64,000 nucleotides of DNA. Source: an uncultured Eggerthella sp. GTDB lineage: Bacteria; Actinomycetota; Coriobacteriia; Coriobacteriales; Eggerthellaceae. The notes under the pieces are model-generated. The model did no database searches. It was not told the DNA's origin and was given only the letters and a program-made list of their open reading frames with translations. The DNA lies in contig UQLU01000005.1 in NCBI GenBank assembly GCA_900542065.1, forward strand, positions 62,001 to 126,000, in the 5' to 3' direction. Positions within the stretch are counted from its first letter, which is position 1. Each line of letters starts with the position of its first letter. The position numbers were made by a program, and so were the translations under genes. Positions 17,501-25,791 of this stretch are shown piece after piece.

Positions 17501-18400
17501 ACCATGAGCGCGCAAATACTTTGCACCAATCGTACCCATATCCATCAAACACACGGGCTTGTGTTCGCGACCCAATTCAGAGCGCATAGCCAGGTATTTA
17601 TCAAAGGCAAGCTTTACTACCTCATCATCAATTTGAACGTTAGTAAGTTCGGTACCAAAGGTAGTGTGGCGACAATGGTCAGACCAATAGGTGTCAACCA
17701 CTTTAATTTCCGTAATAGTAGGATTGCGCTTTTCGGTATCGCGAAAATACTTCTGGAAGAAGGTGATATCCGCTAAGTCCATCGCAAGACCACGATCGGC
17801 CAAGAACTGATTTAGGCCAGCTTCGTCTAAATCGATAAAGCCGTCCACTACCTCAACAGGCTGAGGCTCTGGAATTTGCATAGATAGCGTATCGCGCAAA
17901 GCAAGCGATGCTTCACGAGATTCAATAGGGTTAATAACGTAGTGCTTAATAGCCGCCATTGCCTCATCGGACAGGCTGCCTTCAAGCACATAGATCTTCA
18001 CTGCGCGAACTGTTGGTCGCTCGCTCTGAGAAATAAGCTGGATGCACTCGCTTGCAGAATCAGCACGCTGATCGAACTGACCAGGCAAAGGCTCTACCGC
18101 AAAAAGGGAAATACCCTCGGGTACTTCAACGACTCCTTCACCACTGCCAGCCGCACCCATACGCACGCCTTCGACGGGAAGATCAAGTGACGCATTATCT
18201 ACCTGAGGTTCGCTAAATACCGTAGGCACACACTGATTAAACAGCTCATCAGTAATACCTTCTACGTCATACATATTAATGATGCGCAGCGTAACCGTTG
18301 ATGGCAACCCGTCTGTAATGACGGTATGCAATTCCTGCAGAAGCTGCTGCGCTTCAACATCGAAACCGGGTTTCTTCTCAACATAAACGCGAGAGACCAT
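14582..18400 (-). CDS. purL: phosphoribosylformylglycinamidine synthase, single-chain (synthetase plus glutaminase)
   Basis: A 1272-residue purine biosynthesis enzyme that converts FGAR, ATP and glutamine to FGAM. The N-terminal part is the synthetase, with VVDTYWSDHCRHTTFGTEL (about residues 230-250), FKNETHNHPTEIEPFGGA and GGKDSMSGSFEDL. The last 260 residues are a class I glutamine amidotransferase: IPVFPGTNCEYDTARAF, LPGGFSGGDE and LGICNGFQAL with the catalytic Cys near residue 1113. This length and order fit the single-polypeptide clade found in Clostridia and some Actinobacteria rather than PurS/PurQ/PurL. AAGGGTAGGA precedes the ATG. No other pur genes adjoin it. The 3' end abuts a tandem repeat. 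Confidence 0.95.
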   Translation of the reverse strand: MVSRVYVEKKPGFDVEAQQLLQELHTVITDGLPSTVTLRIINMYDVEGITDELFNQCVPTVFSEPQVDNASLDLPVEGVRMGAAGSGEGVVEVPEGISLFAVEPLPGQFDQRADSASECIQLISQSERPTVRAVKIYVLEGSLSDEAMAAIKHYVINPIESREASLALRDTLSMQIPEPQPVEVVDGFIDLDEAGLNQFLADRGLAMDLADITFFQKYFRDTEKRNPTITEIKVVDTYWSDHCRHTTFGTELTNVQIDDEVVKLAFDKYLAMRSELGREHKPVCLMDMGTIGAKYLRAHGGLKDLDESEEVNACTVKCKVDVDGEEQDWLFLFKNETHNHPTEIEPFGGAATCVGGAIRDPLSGRSYVYQAMRVTGAGDPTVPVSETLEGKLPQRKLVTTAAAGYSSYGNQIGLATGQVHELYHPGYVAKRMEVGAVVGATPADHVRREEPAPGDKIILLGGRTGRDGIGGATGSSKTQNVESIETSGAEVQKGNAPVERKIQRLFRRGEACRLIKRCNDFGAGGVSVSIGELCDGLLIDLNQVPKKYEGLDGTELAISESQERMSVALAAEDVDEFIGYAHEENLEATVVATVTEEKRLRMEWNGDAIVDVSREFLASNGAPKHQDVCVEQGETYEPSWAGDTLTERMTSLVTDLNVCSNKGLGERFDSTIGAATVLMPFGGKNQLTPAQAMVSKFPVDGETTTASAMAWGFNPYLSEKNQFKGAYLAVVESVARLVATGFTREAAYLSLQEYFERLRTEPTRWGKPTASVLGALMAQVDLKIGAIGGKDSMSGSFEDLDVPPTLISFAVSTGSIDRVVSPEFKRAGSKVVRIAPRFYDEDSLVPDVEGMNATFDLMERLIGEGSVAAAATPGYGCMAEVLFKMCVGNGLGLKLIDAGAEDAAASNIELDDLFTLAYGSFVVELAEGGDLQAILSEASDLVSVIELGETTSDYVFEAFGETIDMAQLQEAWEGGIESVFPYRHEDKQVEQINWSDRLPLVCDEKFAKPRVIIPVFPGTNCEYDTARAFERGGAVPQVMVINNLSPNAVIESTKALVSAISNSQIVMLPGGFSGGDEPDGSAKFITAFFRSPEVTEAVRDLLQNRDGLMLGICNGFQALVKLGLVPYGDIVPATADAPTLTFNEIGRHQSRLVRTRVASSLSPWLSCCKVGDMHTVAISNGEGRFVANPEVLAQMKAAGQIATQYVDEEGNPSMDWAVNPSASVLAIEGATSPDGRVFGKMGHSERSGNGLYKNVPGNLYQPIFEGGVNYFA

Positions 18401-18530
18401 GAATCCTACCCTTCGTAGAGAAAATGATAGTTAAATACAGACGTCTCTATAATACGACACCGAGGGTCTTTTTAGAGCGTACGTTCCAAGAGTTTTGTGT
18501 TTCACAAAGCACCACAATTAAAACTACCTA

Positions 18531-18543
18531 TATAATCGCTGAC
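18531..18543 (+). promoter_or_regulatory. leaderless promoter candidate for the elp3-like gene (-10 TATAAT)
   Basis: A perfect TATAAT at 18531-18536 lies seven bases before ATG 18544, placing the transcription start on the start codon. There is no ribosome binding site. This supports ATG 18544 over the upstream in-frame ATG at 18424. The -35 region is weak. Confidence 0.55.
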
Positions 18544-20565
18544 ATGGAAAAAGCACTTTTAGACATAGCAGAACAGCTTAAAACGCTTGACTATTTAGAT
18601 GATCGCGCTTTAACCAAAGTGATCAATCGTCACAACAAGCGCATTTTAGAAGAGGCGAAAGCAGCTCAAAGCAGCCAATCATCCCTACAAAAAGCGGATA
18701 GTGCGTCGGAGCCCAACATGGCCGACAGCACACGAGCGCTTGGCGCAACTAGCTACAAGGCAGCACTCAGTATTACCAACCATACGCCAGTACTCGATGC
18801 GGTAGGTGCCAAAATAAACCCTGTTCGGCCTTTGTCTAAACGTCATCTTATTGCGTACTATCTGGACGTAAAGCGCAACGATCCCGATCATTGGGCACAA
18901 TGGAATTTCACCGAAGAACAGCAGCGTCGCATTGAACGCACGCTTCAAATGAAGCCACGACGTACCGCATCAGGTGTGGCAACAATTACCGTATTAACCA
19001 AACCCTGGAAATGTTCCAGCAATTGCCTGTATTGCCCCAACGATCTTCGCATGCCAAAAAGTTATTTATCTGACGAGCCCGCTTGTCAGCGAGCCGAAAG
19101 AACGTTTTTCGACCCCTATCTTCAGGTAGCAGCACGACTAAAGGCACTCACCGAAATGGGGCATGTGACCGACAAGGTGGAGCTCATTATTCTTGGCGGC
19201 ACGTGGAGCGATTATTCTCTTTCCTATCAAATTTGGTTCGTTCGAGAATTATTCCGCGCCCTCAATGATGGAAGCGCCACGCAAAAGGAAGTTCCTCTTC
19301 GTCGCGCCCGCTATGAAGAAGCTGGCCTATCAAGCGGCCCTGAAACCCTCATACAGCAAACGAGCGCTTTGCAAAAACGCATCTTCGACCAGAAGCTTAC
19401 CTATAACCAGGCCTTTGACTTGCACTATGGTACAAACAAAGCCTGGCAAGACGTTGCCTCTTGGCAAAACGCAACGTGGGAAGAACTAAAAAACGAACAT
19501 CACATAAACGAATCTGCGCAGCATCGTGTTGTAGGTCTTGTAATAGAAACGCGACCTGAACGAATTACGCCTTATCATGCCTTAACCCTTCGTCGTCTCG
19601 GCTGTACAAAGGTGCAAATGGGCATTCAGAGCCTTGACGAACAGGTGCGTACTCAAAACGATCGCCACACATCAACAGCGCAAATTCAAAACGCCTTTGA
19701 AACGCTGCGGCTATTTGGCTTCAAAACACACATTCATGCCATGGTGAATCTTTTGGGGGCAACACCCGAATCTGACAAGCAAGACTATCTTCGTCTTGTA
19801 AACGAAACGCCCTTCCAACCCGATGAGATAAAACTCTATCCTTGCGTTTTAGTTGATGGTACAGGACTTGTTGCTCACTATCACAACGGCACCTGGAAGC
19901 CCTATCCCGAAGAACAGCTTATTGACGTACTCGTTGCCGATACCTGCGCAACTCCTGCTTTCACTCGCATTTCTCGTATGATTCGCGATATTTCTGCACC
20001 TGATATTGTGGCAGGCAACAAAAAGGTTAACTTACGTCAACTCGTGGAAAACCGCATTGATTCAAAAGGGCTTATTACCAAAGAGATACGTCATCGCGAA
20101 GTAAGTTTGGCGGATATCGATCCAGAAACCTTATCGCTTGACATCGTTTCTTACGAAACCACAACCACCAGCGAGCGCTTCTTGCAATGGATTACCCCTG
20201 AAGGGAAAATCGCAGGATTTTTGCGCCTTTCGTTGCCGAAGGACGATGCAATTTCGCGCTTGCACAACACGCTTGAACAAGAATCAAACACGTCTGAGAA
20301 AGAAGCAATCTTACCCATCAAGCCTCGCGAGGCCATGATTCGCGAGGTTCACGTATATGGACGCGTTGCCAAACTTACCAAACAAGGAACAGGCGCGCAG
20401 CACCATGGCCTAGGCACCCAACTCGTAGAAAAAGCATGCGAACTAGCGCGCGCTGCAGGCTATGAACGCATCAATGTTATCAGCGCAATTGGAACGCGCG
20501 GATATTATCGAAAGCTGCATTTTTATGACAATGGCCTATATCAGCAGCGCAAGCTTGTTAATTGA
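18544..20565 (+). CDS. Elp3-family radical SAM / GNAT tRNA uridine-34 modifying enzyme
   Basis: A 673-residue protein (713 if begun at 18424) of the Elp3 family, which forms the 5-carboxymethyl side chain on wobble uridine of tRNA using acetyl-CoA and SAM. Visible are the radical SAM cluster CSSNCLYC (about residues 157-164), followed by PNDLRMPKSYLSDEPACQRA, VELIILGGTWSDY and ETRPERIT. The last 80 residues form the GNAT acetyltransferase with HHGLGTQLVEKACELA and RGYYRKLHFYDNG. The N-terminal 100 residues are helical and charged. It is divergent from purL. Length fits bacterial homologues. A TATAAT seven bases before the ATG suggests a leaderless mRNA. Confidence 0.88.
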   Translation: MEKALLDIAEQLKTLDYLDDRALTKVINRHNKRILEEAKAAQSSQSSLQKADSASEPNMADSTRALGATSYKAALSITNHTPVLDAVGAKINPVRPLSKRHLIAYYLDVKRNDPDHWAQWNFTEEQQRRIERTLQMKPRRTASGVATITVLTKPWKCSSNCLYCPNDLRMPKSYLSDEPACQRAERTFFDPYLQVAARLKALTEMGHVTDKVELIILGGTWSDYSLSYQIWFVRELFRALNDGSATQKEVPLRRARYEEAGLSSGPETLIQQTSALQKRIFDQKLTYNQAFDLHYGTNKAWQDVASWQNATWEELKNEHHINESAQHRVVGLVIETRPERITPYHALTLRRLGCTKVQMGIQSLDEQVRTQNDRHTSTAQIQNAFETLRLFGFKTHIHAMVNLLGATPESDKQDYLRLVNETPFQPDEIKLYPCVLVDGTGLVAHYHNGTWKPYPEEQLIDVLVADTCATPAFTRISRMIRDISAPDIVAGNKKVNLRQLVENRIDSKGLITKEIRHREVSLADIDPETLSLDIVSYETTTTSERFLQWITPEGKIAGFLRLSLPKDDAISRLHNTLEQESNTSEKEAILPIKPREAMIREVHVYGRVAKLTKQGTGAQHHGLGTQLVEKACELARAAGYERINVISAIGTRGYYRKLHFYDNGLYQQRKLVN

Positions 20566-20668
20566 CGTAGTATTGTCTCCGAAAACAAAAGTACGAAAGA
20601 ACGGTCAGGAAAAACTCGCCTGCTGTTCACTACGTACGCATAAACTTTAAAGCTTGAAGGAGACCTGT

Positions 20669-22987
20669 ATGACCACCTATTCTTCTCGCGATGAAATTAG
20701 CGAACAATACCGTTGGGATTTAACAAGCATCTTTGAAAATGATGAAGCGTTTTTGTCTGCGCTTGAAAAAGCCAAAAACTATCCCGAACAATGCCTCTCG
20801 TTCCAGGGACGTATTTCTCAATCACCCGAAACTCTGCTTGAGTATTTACGCTTCGATGACGAAATGAGCATTGAGCTTAGCAAGTTGGTTAATTATGCCA
20901 ATCGCAAAGCGGATGAAGATACTCGATCAAGCCTCTACCAAAACTATTCAAGCCAAGTTATGTCTTTGTACGTATCAATATCGGGCGCATGTTCGTGGTT
21001 TGCTTCCGAGCTACTCAGCATCAACGAAGAAACTATGAATCAGTTCTATCAGCAATGCCCTGATTTAGAACTGTACCGCCGTGCGCTTGACGTTATCTTC
21101 CGCCGTCGCGACCATGTCCTAACCCCCGCCGAAGAAAAACTGCTCGCAAGTGCGGGTGACATGGCAAGCCAGCCAGAAAATGTGTTCTCACTGCTCAATG
21201 ATGCCGATCTCTCTTTCGAAGACGCACTTGATTCAAAAGGCGAAGCGCATCCTGTTACTCATGGCAGCTACATTCCTTTGATGATGTCTTCTGACAGAAC
21301 TCTGCGCGAAAATGCTTACCAATCTCTTTATTCCACATACAAGCAATTCAGAAACACCTTCGCAGCTACGCTTGGAGCACAAAACAAGCAACTCAAGTTC
21401 TATTCCGATGCACGAAAATATCCCTCAATGCTCGCAAGCGCTTTAGATGGCAACGAAGTACCAACCGAGGTATACACAAACCTTATCGAGGCCGTACATC
21501 ACAATTTGCCTGCGCTGCATAACTATGTGAAATTACGCAAAGAGCTTTTAGGTGTTGATGAGCTTCGTTTCTCTGACTTGTACGTACCTATCGTAGACGA
21601 CATCGACTTAACCTTTACCTACGAACAAGCATGCGAGATTATTCTTGAAGCGCTTAAGCCCATGGGCGAAGAGTATTTAGCTCTGGTGCGCAAAGGTTTA
21701 TCTGAGCGTTGGGTTGATGTATACGAAACACCAGGTAAGCGTAGCGGTGCCTATTCAGCAGGTGGATTCGGCATGCATCCCGTTATCCTTATGAATTTCC
21801 AAGGAAAACTGGATGACGTATTTACCCTGATTCACGAAATGGGACATTCTATCCATACCTACCTATCCTGCGAAAATCAACCAAGCTGTTATTCAGATTA
21901 CGTTATTTTCGTTGCTGAAGTTGCTTCTACCTGCAATGAAGCTCTGCTAACCCACTACTTCTTGGAGCATGCAAAAAATGAACGCGAGCGTGCTTATTTC
22001 TTGAACCACTTCTTGGAGCAATTCCGCGCTACGTTGTATCGTCAAACCATGTTTGCCGAATTTGAACTGAAGGTAAGCGAACTTGCCGCCCAAGGAGTTG
22101 GTATTACCGCTGATGCCTTGTGTGAAATCTATCGCAAACTTAATGAAGACTATTTCGGCAGCGATATCGTTGTAGATGACAACATCGCGCTTGAATGGGC
22201 GCGAATTCCCCATTTCTATTACTGCTTCTATGTATATCAGTACGCAACAGGGTTCGCCGCTGCCATTGCTCTTTCGCAACGCATTTTGAATGGCGGCATC
22301 CAAGAGCGTGACGACTATCTGAATTTCTTAAAAGGCGGCAGCTCCAAGCCTCCTATTGAACTTTTACGCGGAGCAGGCGTTGACATGATGAGCACACTGC
22401 CTATAGAAGATGCTTTAGCTCAATTCGATACCATGATTGACGAGATGGCAAACACCTGCCACTCCCTCAAAGAAAACAACAGCACTGAATCTTCTTCGAG
22501 CGCTGCAACCACCTCTGATACAACTGACACTTCGGCTGTATCGGGTGTTCCAGACGCAACTGACACTCCAGCCGTCCCTGATGCCACCACCAATCGTTTC
22601 ACCAACTTAAATGCAAAACAGCTGGGAGAGTCACTTGCAAAAATGGAAGGCATTTTTGTCCTAGCAACCACCAACGAAGACAATACGCCCGATGCAGCAA
22701 TATTTGTGCCCCGCATGCTTGATGAGCAACACCTCGTTTTCTTCCTTGCACAAAACCGCTCACGCAAAAACCTTGAGCGAACCAAGCAGGCATGGGGTGT
22801 TTACGAAGTAAGTCACCCCGAAGCAAAAGAAAAGCAGGATCGCTACGCAGGCGCACGTCTTAAGCTTTCCCTAGTACTGCCAGAAGGAGAAACGGCCAGA
22901 GAATTCGAAGAAGCCACTAAAGACTTCGCTCAAATGAATCCTGCTGCCATTGTTGTGCGCATCGAGCAGCTAATCGCTTTGGGCTAG
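20669..22987 (+). CDS. oligoendopeptidase F (M3) fused to a PNPOx-like split-barrel domain
   Basis: A 772-residue protein. Residues 1-600 are an oligoendopeptidase F of peptidase family M3, a zinc enzyme that cuts short peptides in the cytoplasm, with HEMGH at about 389-393 and the downstream region FVAEVASTCNEALLTHYF supplying the third zinc ligand. After a Ser/Thr/Asp/Pro-rich linker (about 605-640), residues 641-772 resemble a pyridoxamine-phosphate-oxidase-like split barrel (EGIFVLATTNEDNTPDAAIF, KNLERTKQAWGVYEV). PepF proteins normally stop near 600 residues. The start ATG 20669 has AAGGAG seven bases upstream; the frame opens earlier with a TTG at 20654. Confidence 0.88.
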   Translation: MTTYSSRDEISEQYRWDLTSIFENDEAFLSALEKAKNYPEQCLSFQGRISQSPETLLEYLRFDDEMSIELSKLVNYANRKADEDTRSSLYQNYSSQVMSLYVSISGACSWFASELLSINEETMNQFYQQCPDLELYRRALDVIFRRRDHVLTPAEEKLLASAGDMASQPENVFSLLNDADLSFEDALDSKGEAHPVTHGSYIPLMMSSDRTLRENAYQSLYSTYKQFRNTFAATLGAQNKQLKFYSDARKYPSMLASALDGNEVPTEVYTNLIEAVHHNLPALHNYVKLRKELLGVDELRFSDLYVPIVDDIDLTFTYEQACEIILEALKPMGEEYLALVRKGLSERWVDVYETPGKRSGAYSAGGFGMHPVILMNFQGKLDDVFTLIHEMGHSIHTYLSCENQPSCYSDYVIFVAEVASTCNEALLTHYFLEHAKNERERAYFLNHFLEQFRATLYRQTMFAEFELKVSELAAQGVGITADALCEIYRKLNEDYFGSDIVVDDNIALEWARIPHFYYCFYVYQYATGFAAAIALSQRILNGGIQERDDYLNFLKGGSSKPPIELLRGAGVDMMSTLPIEDALAQFDTMIDEMANTCHSLKENNSTESSSSAATTSDTTDTSAVSGVPDATDTPAVPDATTNRFTNLNAKQLGESLAKMEGIFVLATTNEDNTPDAAIFVPRMLDEQHLVFFLAQNRSRKNLERTKQAWGVYEVSHPEAKEKQDRYAGARLKLSLVLPEGETAREFEEATKDFAQMNPAAIVVRIEQLIALG

Positions 22988-23004
22988 TGCCGTAAGGATA
23001 CGTT

Positions 23005-23796
23005 ATGAGTGAAGCAACACTGGGCACCCTTATAGCACTAACACTTCCGCTGTTAGGAACCACGTTAGGTTCTGCCTTCGTTTTCTTTCTTAAGAAAGAC
23101 ATGAACGATCTGGTCCAGAAAATCCTTCTTGGTTTTGCAGCGGGCGTCATGATAGCCGCTTCTATTTGGAGCTTACTTATGCCTGCAATAGAAATGGCTC
23201 AAGAGCAGCAGGTTGTCGGCTGGCTGCCTGCTGCGATAGGCTTTTTGCTTGGCATGGGATTCCTTTTGGCTTTTGACCATTTCTTGCCCCATCAACATTT
23301 AGATAGCGCCGAGCCTGAAGGTATCCGATGTTCCATGAAGCGCCCCACTATGCTTATCTTTGCCGTAGCGCTCCACAACTTACCTGAAGGCATGGCAGTT
23401 GGCGTTGTGTTAGCAGGCTTTCTAACTGGAGAAACAAGCATTGCCTTAGCGGGAGTTCTTGCGCTTGCAATCGGTATTGCTATTCAAAACATTCCCGAAG
23501 GTGCCATTATTTCTACACCCCTTCTTTCATGTGGGTTATCGCGCAAAAAGTCGTTTCTCTACGGATTTCTTTCTGGTGTAGTAGAGCCCCTAGGTGCTTT
23601 ACTTATGCTTGTTTTTGTTGGAATTATGACTCCAGCACTACCCTACATTCTTGCTTTTGCCGCAGGCGCCATGATGTATGTGGTTGTCGAAGAACTTATC
23701 CCTGAAACACAAAGCGGCAAGCACACTAACGTCGGAGCTATTGCCCTCGCCGTCGGGTTCGTATTGATGATGATCTTAGACGTGGCACTTGGATAA
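23005..23796 (+). CDS. ZIP-family divalent metal transporter
   Basis: A 263-residue membrane protein with about eight helices. It has the ZIP metal-site signatures HNLPEGMAVGV (helix 4) and IQNIPEGAIIS (helix 5), as in ZupT/GufA-type transporters that bring zinc or iron(II) into the cytoplasm. A His-containing loop (FDHFLPHQHLDSAEPEG) lies between helices 3 and 4. It starts 17 bases after the PepF-fusion stop with TAAGGA upstream, so co-transcription with that metallopeptidase is likely and a link to zinc supply is plausible. Metal specificity is not certain. Confidence 0.9.
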   Translation: MSEATLGTLIALTLPLLGTTLGSAFVFFLKKDMNDLVQKILLGFAAGVMIAASIWSLLMPAIEMAQEQQVVGWLPAAIGFLLGMGFLLAFDHFLPHQHLDSAEPEGIRCSMKRPTMLIFAVALHNLPEGMAVGVVLAGFLTGETSIALAGVLALAIGIAIQNIPEGAIISTPLLSCGLSRKKSFLYGFLSGVVEPLGALLMLVFVGIMTPALPYILAFAAGAMMYVVVEELIPETQSGKHTNVGAIALAVGFVLMMILDVALG

Positions 23797-23895
23797 CATG
23801 CTATTAGCGAACACTGGAAACAAACGCTGAATAACACCCGTTTAGTAAGCGGTTACATCAAAGCAAAGCAAACGAAGACAGCACCTAAGGCACGC

Positions 23896-24237
23896 TTACA
23901 AAAAGCGTACATGCATGCTTTTGTCTTTATAGTGAGGATGATTCTTCACAAAACGCCAGCGACAGATGCGTGTAATAATGAGCGATAAAACACCTACGAT
24001 CAAAAACGGTACGGTAATCTCCAATACAGGAACGTTCGATTCCAAAAACGCGTACGCACTAGCCAAGAAGAAAAATGCAGAAATAACGATAGAAATAACC
24101 GTAAAGAATCGAATGAGCACTTCTTTAGCTTTTGTTGGAGAATGCATCCAGGACACCACAAAATAGATGACGATTGCCAAGATAACCAGGACAATCACCA
24201 ACGGTAACGATTGCAGCATCCTAACTATGAGACCCAT
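23896..24237 (-). CDS. small membrane protein, unknown
   Basis: A 113-residue protein with three hydrophobic segments (about residues 10-30, 41-65 and 70-90) and a short basic tail (CRWRFVKNHPHYKDK). The start ATG lies downstream of a T/A-rich stretch with no strong ribosome site. It is convergent with the ZIP gene and divergent from the MFS gene. No family was recognised; it could be an accessory membrane protein. Confidence 0.65.
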   Translation of the reverse strand: MGLIVRMLQSLPLVIVLVILAIVIYFVVSWMHSPTKAKEVLIRFFTVISIVISAFFFLASAYAFLESNVPVLEITVPFLIVGVLSLIITRICRWRFVKNHPHYKDKSMHVRFL

Positions 24238-24472
24238 ACTTAATCCCTTACTGTCTTTTTACTTCTCTATCATACCGTTTAATTACGTATTTACGCATGA
24301 CAAGAAGCCAGGATACCCCGCAAATCCACCGTTTGATACGTATTCGTAACTAACATAAAAGTAATTAATTACGCAAAACGATGCATTGATGGTATCAACA
24401 CGGAAATCTTCTTGCTACAAGAATTCATTATTTGATGCATTCTAATGAAGAAAACGCATGAAATAATCCTTA

Positions 24473-24534
24473 TGTGATGGCGTACCATCAATACCATAAA
24501 TTCAACCATGCAAAAGTCGGGGTACGCCATGACA
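24473..24534 (+). promoter_or_regulatory. leader inverted repeat covering the start of the MFS gene
   Basis: TGTGATGGCGTACC (24473-24486) pairs with GGTACGCCATGACA (24521-24534) at 13 of 14 positions, with a 34-base loop. The right arm contains the GGGG of a candidate ribosome site and ATG 24529. Folding would hide the start site, suggesting translational control or an operator at the DNA level. Confidence 0.5.
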
Positions 24535-25791
24535 GAAACTCCTCAACATACTACTTCATCAGAAGCAATCACTTCCGTCGATGCTTCGGAAGAAGCAGTC
24601 TCCAAAACTAGTTCGTTGCCCGAAAAGTCAGCAAAGCCAAAACAAGGACGTGGCTATAGCTACCTTATGATGGTTGCCCATCTTTGCGATGATCTTAACC
24701 AAGGTGCGCTGGTAGCGGTAATTCCGTTTTTGGTTCTGCACAATGGCTATTCCTATGCCGAAGTTACGGCACTTCTTCTTGCTTCCAATGCAGCTTCAGC
24801 AATTATCCAGCCCCTGTTTGGCTGGTTAGGTGATAAAAAGCCCCGTCCCTGGTTGATGGCGTTGGGTATTTTCCTGGCAGGAATTGGCATGGCAGGCGTT
24901 GGCGTGCTGCCAAATTATCCGCTTATTATGGCTTCTGCTATGTTAAGCGGCATCGGTGTTGCCATGTTCCATCCCGAGGGAGGACGTTTGGGTAATTTAA
25001 CCGCAGGAGAACAGAAAGGCAAAGGTATGAGCATCTTTGCTGTTGGCGGTAAATTAGGATTTACCTTCGGTCCTCTCGTTGCTACCGCAGCTATTACCTT
25101 ATGGGGACTTCCTGGAACTCTTATCTTCATTATCCCTTCCACACTTTGCGCGGCAGTGCTTTTATCTCAAAACAAAGCGCTCCTTGGCTTCAGCAATCCC
25201 GATAAGGGATCTTCTGCTGACAATCTTTATAAAGACAATTGGGTAGGATTCGGTTTTGTTATGGGAGCTATTTCTTGCCGCTCCATCATGTACTACGCAT
25301 TCCTGTCGTTTATTCCACTATTCTTGGTATACAACTTAGGACAAGAAGAAGCGTTTGCATCGTCGGTTATTTCGCTTTTTGCCTTAGTATGCGCTGTTGG
25401 CACCATCGCTTCAGGATGGGCAGGACAAGCGCTTGGCGCAAAAAAACTAATTATTGTGTCTTATGCCTGCGTGGCAGTTGAAGTAATTATTTTCGCCTTC
25501 AACGGATCACTCATTATTGCCCTTGTTCTTATTGCGCTGCTGGCACTTACCTGCGACATTTCCTATCCATCTGCTGTTGCGATGGGTCAAAGCTTTGTTC
25601 CTCATCACTTAGGAATGGCATCGGGCTTATCGTTTGGCGTTATGGTATGTATCGGTGGTTTAATGACACCTGTCTTTGGACTAATCGGCGATTACTTTGG
25701 ACTGCAAGTAGTAATGCTGTGCGTTACCGCTATAGCCATATTGGGTATTGCTATTACGCTCTTTATCCCAAAGAACAGACCTATGCGCTAG
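24529..25791 (+). CDS. MFS transporter, fosmidomycin-resistance (Fsr) type
   Basis: A 420-residue twelve-helix major facilitator. The family-type signatures are AHLCDDLNQGALVAVIPFL in helix 1, QPLFGWLGDKKPRPW between helices 2 and 3 (the MFS motif A position) and GVAMFHPEGGRLGN after helix 4, all close to the Fsr efflux group. The substrate may be a phosphonate drug or a natural sugar/phosphate efflux substrate; it is not proven. The start is uncertain: ATG 24529 has GGGG six bases upstream, while in-frame ATG 24508 has none. The gene overlaps the convergent gene by 11 bases at its end. Confidence 0.85.
   Translation: MTETPQHTTSSEAITSVDASEEAVSKTSSLPEKSAKPKQGRGYSYLMMVAHLCDDLNQGALVAVIPFLVLHNGYSYAEVTALLLASNAASAIIQPLFGWLGDKKPRPWLMALGIFLAGIGMAGVGVLPNYPLIMASAMLSGIGVAMFHPEGGRLGNLTAGEQKGKGMSIFAVGGKLGFTFGPLVATAAITLWGLPGTLIFIIPSTLCAAVLLSQNKALLGFSNPDKGSSADNLYKDNWVGFGFVMGAISCRSIMYYAFLSFIPLFLVYNLGQEEAFASSVISLFALVCAVGTIASGWAGQALGAKKLIIVSYACVAVEVIIFAFNGSLIIALVLIALLALTCDISYPSAVAMGQSFVPHHLGMASGLSFGVMVCIGGLMTPVFGLIGDYFGLQVVMLCVTAIAILGIAITLFIPKNRPMR

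Noticed and set aside
18401..18543. purine riboswitch upstream of purL
   Set aside because: The gap to the divergent elp3-like gene is too short and no matching fold was seen.
20590..20668. start of the PepF fusion at TTG 20654
   Set aside because: That codon overlaps the AAGGAG ribosome site, which is well placed for ATG 20669.
22420..22785. 121-residue minus-strand frame in the PepF fusion linker
   Set aside because: It is opposite the low-complexity linker; no ribosome site.
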